DNA of 7,535 bases from Bacteroidales bacterium. GTDB taxonomy: Bacteria; Bacteroidota; Bacteroidia; Bacteroidales; UBA1556. Shown piece by piece: positions 6,013 to 7,535 of this stretch. The first letter of the stretch is position 1; each line of letters opens with the position of its first letter. Made by a program: the position numbers and the translations under genes. The notes below the pieces were generated by a model, which was not told where the DNA came from, made no database searches, and saw only the letters and a program-made list of their open reading frames with translations. The stretch is taken from assembly GCA_029935325.1 (NCBI GenBank), contig JAOZKO010000128.1, positions 1-7,535 of the forward strand. The letters are read 5' to 3'.

Positions 6013-7457
6013 TGTCAAGAAAGCAAGAATATTGGGTGTTAATTGGATTATTAGTTTTAATATTTCCTTTTTTTGCTTTGATGTTTTATGTACACCCACA
6101 GGGAGATGATTTTTTCTTTGCCTATAAAATGCATTCACAAAGTACTTTTAGTTTTGTAAAGGAAATGTATTTTAATTGGTCTGGGAGGTATTTCAGTATG
6201 TTCCTTGGAGCTCTTGACCCATTTCGATATAATTCTATTTGGGGTTTAAGATTCGCTTTGGTAAGCATTCAATTTATTACCATATTAAGCATTTATTATT
6301 TAGTTAAGGCTATATTTATCAAGTCATATTCACTAAGAAGAGTCACTATCATATCGCTGTTTATTTTTGTGGTTTTTATTAATAGCATAATAAGTGTTTT
6401 TGAGTTTTCATATTGGTATCCTTCTGCAACTGCTTATCAATTTAGTTTAGCATTGTCTACTTTTTTTCTAGGCAATATTATTTTAGAAAAATCTAATAGA
6501 ATAAGTCTCCCTAAATACCTTTTATTTAATTCTATGATAGCAACACTTTCAATAGGCCTAATAGAGTTATCCATTGTTCCTCTTATTATTATGTTAATAC
6601 TTAGCTCAATATATGATATTAAGGCAAAAAAAAGTATAAAGCCTACTATATTCCTCTTATTTATTGTGGCTTGCTTTGGTTTGTTAATGGTTTTAGCGCC
6701 AGGAAACTATCAAAGACACAATTCTTTAGGGGCTTCTATTCATTTACTGTCAGCAGTATTTTTAACTATTAAAACTACTATATATACTCTTTCATATTTA
6801 ATTCAAAACCCTTCCTTTACCATTAGCATTGTCTTAATTTTCAGTTTAATTGTAAATTCTAATTCAAAATTGTTTTCAGTAAATATTCCTACAATTAAAC
6901 CATTGATACTTGTTATTAGTTCTGTAATTATAATTTCTAGCATCTTCTTCCCCTCCGTATTAATTCTTAATCACTTACCTCCAAGTAGGGTCATAAATTT
7001 TGGTTCATATTTTTCAATGATTGTTTTACTATTTAATATTTTGATAATTGCTAAACAAGTCAAGCAAAAAGGAAATTTTAAAATATCTAGAAAATGGATT
7101 GGTCTTTTTGCAGCACTTATTATAGTTTTTAGTTTTAGTGGTATACATGCGGTTAATAAAAATGAATTTGCTCATGGCAACTACAAATCTATTTTCTTTC
7201 AAGGAAATATTCTTAAAGCTTATTATGTTTTTCTATTTGAGGCTAGGGATTTCGATACCGAAATGTCACTTAGAGAAGACTTAATTAGAAGGCATAAGAA
7301 AAACGGGGCAAAAAGTGTTGCAATAAAACCTATTATTTTTCACACATCTCTTCATAACTTTTTAAATATAAATGAAAACAATTATGAGTTTAATTGGGAA
7401 GCAAAGTACTACAATCTAGACTCAATTTATATAGAATCCAAAACTAATACCAAATGA
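6012..7457 (+). CDS. Polytopic membrane protein, DUF6056/GT-C-like, copy 2
   Basis: 481 residues, clear paralogue of the preceding gene: over the N-terminal segment ending at the Asn-Pro/Asp-Pro after GRY I count 44 identities in 69 aligned positions, with lower similarity in the later helices. It has the same layout: helix 1 at about 8-26, outward HPQGDDFFFA (28-37), WSGRY (56-60), EFSYWYPS (131-138), AYQF (141-144), GLIE (182-185), APGNY (229-233), LPPSRVINF (322-330), AYYVFLFEARDF (403-414) and KYYNLDSI (465-472). About 11 membrane helices. The residue before Asp-Asp is Gly rather than Asn, and the tail lacks the last 20 or so residues of copy 1. All shared polar motifs are kept, so it does not look like a decaying copy. 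The start overlaps the stop of copy 1 (TAATG) and its stop overlaps the gmk start (ATGA). A glycosyltransferase or other lipid-linked-sugar role is inferred from topology only. Confidence 0.85.
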   Translation: MSRKQEYWVLIGLLVLIFPFFALMFYVHPQGDDFFFAYKMHSQSTFSFVKEMYFNWSGRYFSMFLGALDPFRYNSIWGLRFALVSIQFITILSIYYLVKAIFIKSYSLRRVTIISLFIFVVFINSIISVFEFSYWYPSATAYQFSLALSTFFLGNIILEKSNRISLPKYLLFNSMIATLSIGLIELSIVPLIIMLILSSIYDIKAKKSIKPTIFLLFIVACFGLLMVLAPGNYQRHNSLGASIHLLSAVFLTIKTTIYTLSYLIQNPSFTISIVLIFSLIVNSNSKLFSVNIPTIKPLILVISSVIIISSIFFPSVLILNHLPPSRVINFGSYFSMIVLLFNILIIAKQVKQKGNFKISRKWIGLFAALIIVFSFSGIHAVNKNEFAHGNYKSIFFQGNILKAYYVFLFEARDFDTEMSLREDLIRRHKKNGAKSVAIKPIIFHTSLHNFLNINENNYEFNWEAKYYNLDSIYIESKTNTK

Positions 7458-7535
7458 CACCAAAACTAATAATATTTTCTGCACCTTCTGGATCAGGGAA
7501 AACCAGTATTGTAAAAGAAATTCTTAAAATGGATA
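7454..7535 (+). CDS. gmk: Guanylate kinase, N-terminal fragment (cut by window end)
   Basis: The first 27 codons of a gene that continues past the window. The product starts MTPKLIIFSAPSGSGKTSIV, a beta strand followed by the P-loop APSGSGKT (10-17), the exact form seen in guanylate kinases (E. coli Gmk has SAPSGAGKSS). The enzyme phosphorylates GMP/dGMP to the diphosphate with ATP in the cytoplasm. The GMP-binding and lid regions are outside the window. The start codon overlaps the stop of the preceding membrane-protein gene as ATGA, which suggests translational coupling. The presence of yicC upstream in the same operon supports the call; other P-loop kinases are possible from so short a fragment but fit less well. 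Confidence 0.88.
   Translation, partial: MTPKLIIFSAPSGSGKTSIVKEILKMD

Noticed and set aside
4464..7457. Recent mobile insertion carrying the two membrane genes
   Set aside because: No terminal repeats, target duplications, integrase or transposase are visible, and overlapping start and stop codons point to an old, settled arrangement.

Overview
The window looks like chromosomal DNA from an AT-rich member of the Bacteroidota. The support is: start codons preceded by A/T-rich leaders with no visible Shine-Dalgarno, several upstream copies of the Bacteroidota -7 promoter motif TAnnTTTG, Bacteroidota-style lipoproteins with acidic tethers after the lipobox cysteine, and protein families typical of that phylum. 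I cannot place it more finely. No tRNA, rRNA, CRISPR, transposase or phage gene is visible.

Left part (1-2243): a terminator hairpin at the extreme left edge runs straight into the start codon of a D-2-hydroxyacid dehydrogenase of the phosphoglycerate dehydrogenase type. Next, with its own promoter, comes a lipoprotein built from PQQ-type beta-propeller repeats with an exact 40-residue period, closed by a strong terminator. Middle (2336-2721): a convergent gene on the minus strand encodes a very small lipoprotein whose mature part is almost wholly an acidic pentapeptide repeat. It has a strong terminator with a UUCG loop and a recognisable promoter. Divergent from it is a CoA-pyrophosphatase-type Nudix hydrolase (2793-3458).

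Right part (3585-7535): a tightly packed operon of yicC, two tandem paralogous polytopic membrane proteins, and the start of gmk (guanylate kinase, cut by the window end). The junctions are a 10-nt gap, a 1-nt TAATG overlap and a 4-nt ATGA overlap, so the genes are almost certainly co-transcribed and partly translationally coupled. yicC and gmk are common neighbours in bacteria. The two membrane proteins between them are the most unusual content here. They have an Asp-Asp motif just after the first membrane helix, and they resemble GT-C-fold glycosyltransferases and, from memory, the uncharacterised DUF6056 group.

The rest reads as ordinary housekeeping or accessory sequence. I do not see a complete novel defence or mobile system. 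The best lead is the duplicated GT-C-like pair sitting in an RNA/nucleotide housekeeping operon; the second is the minisatellite-encoded acidic lipoprotein.
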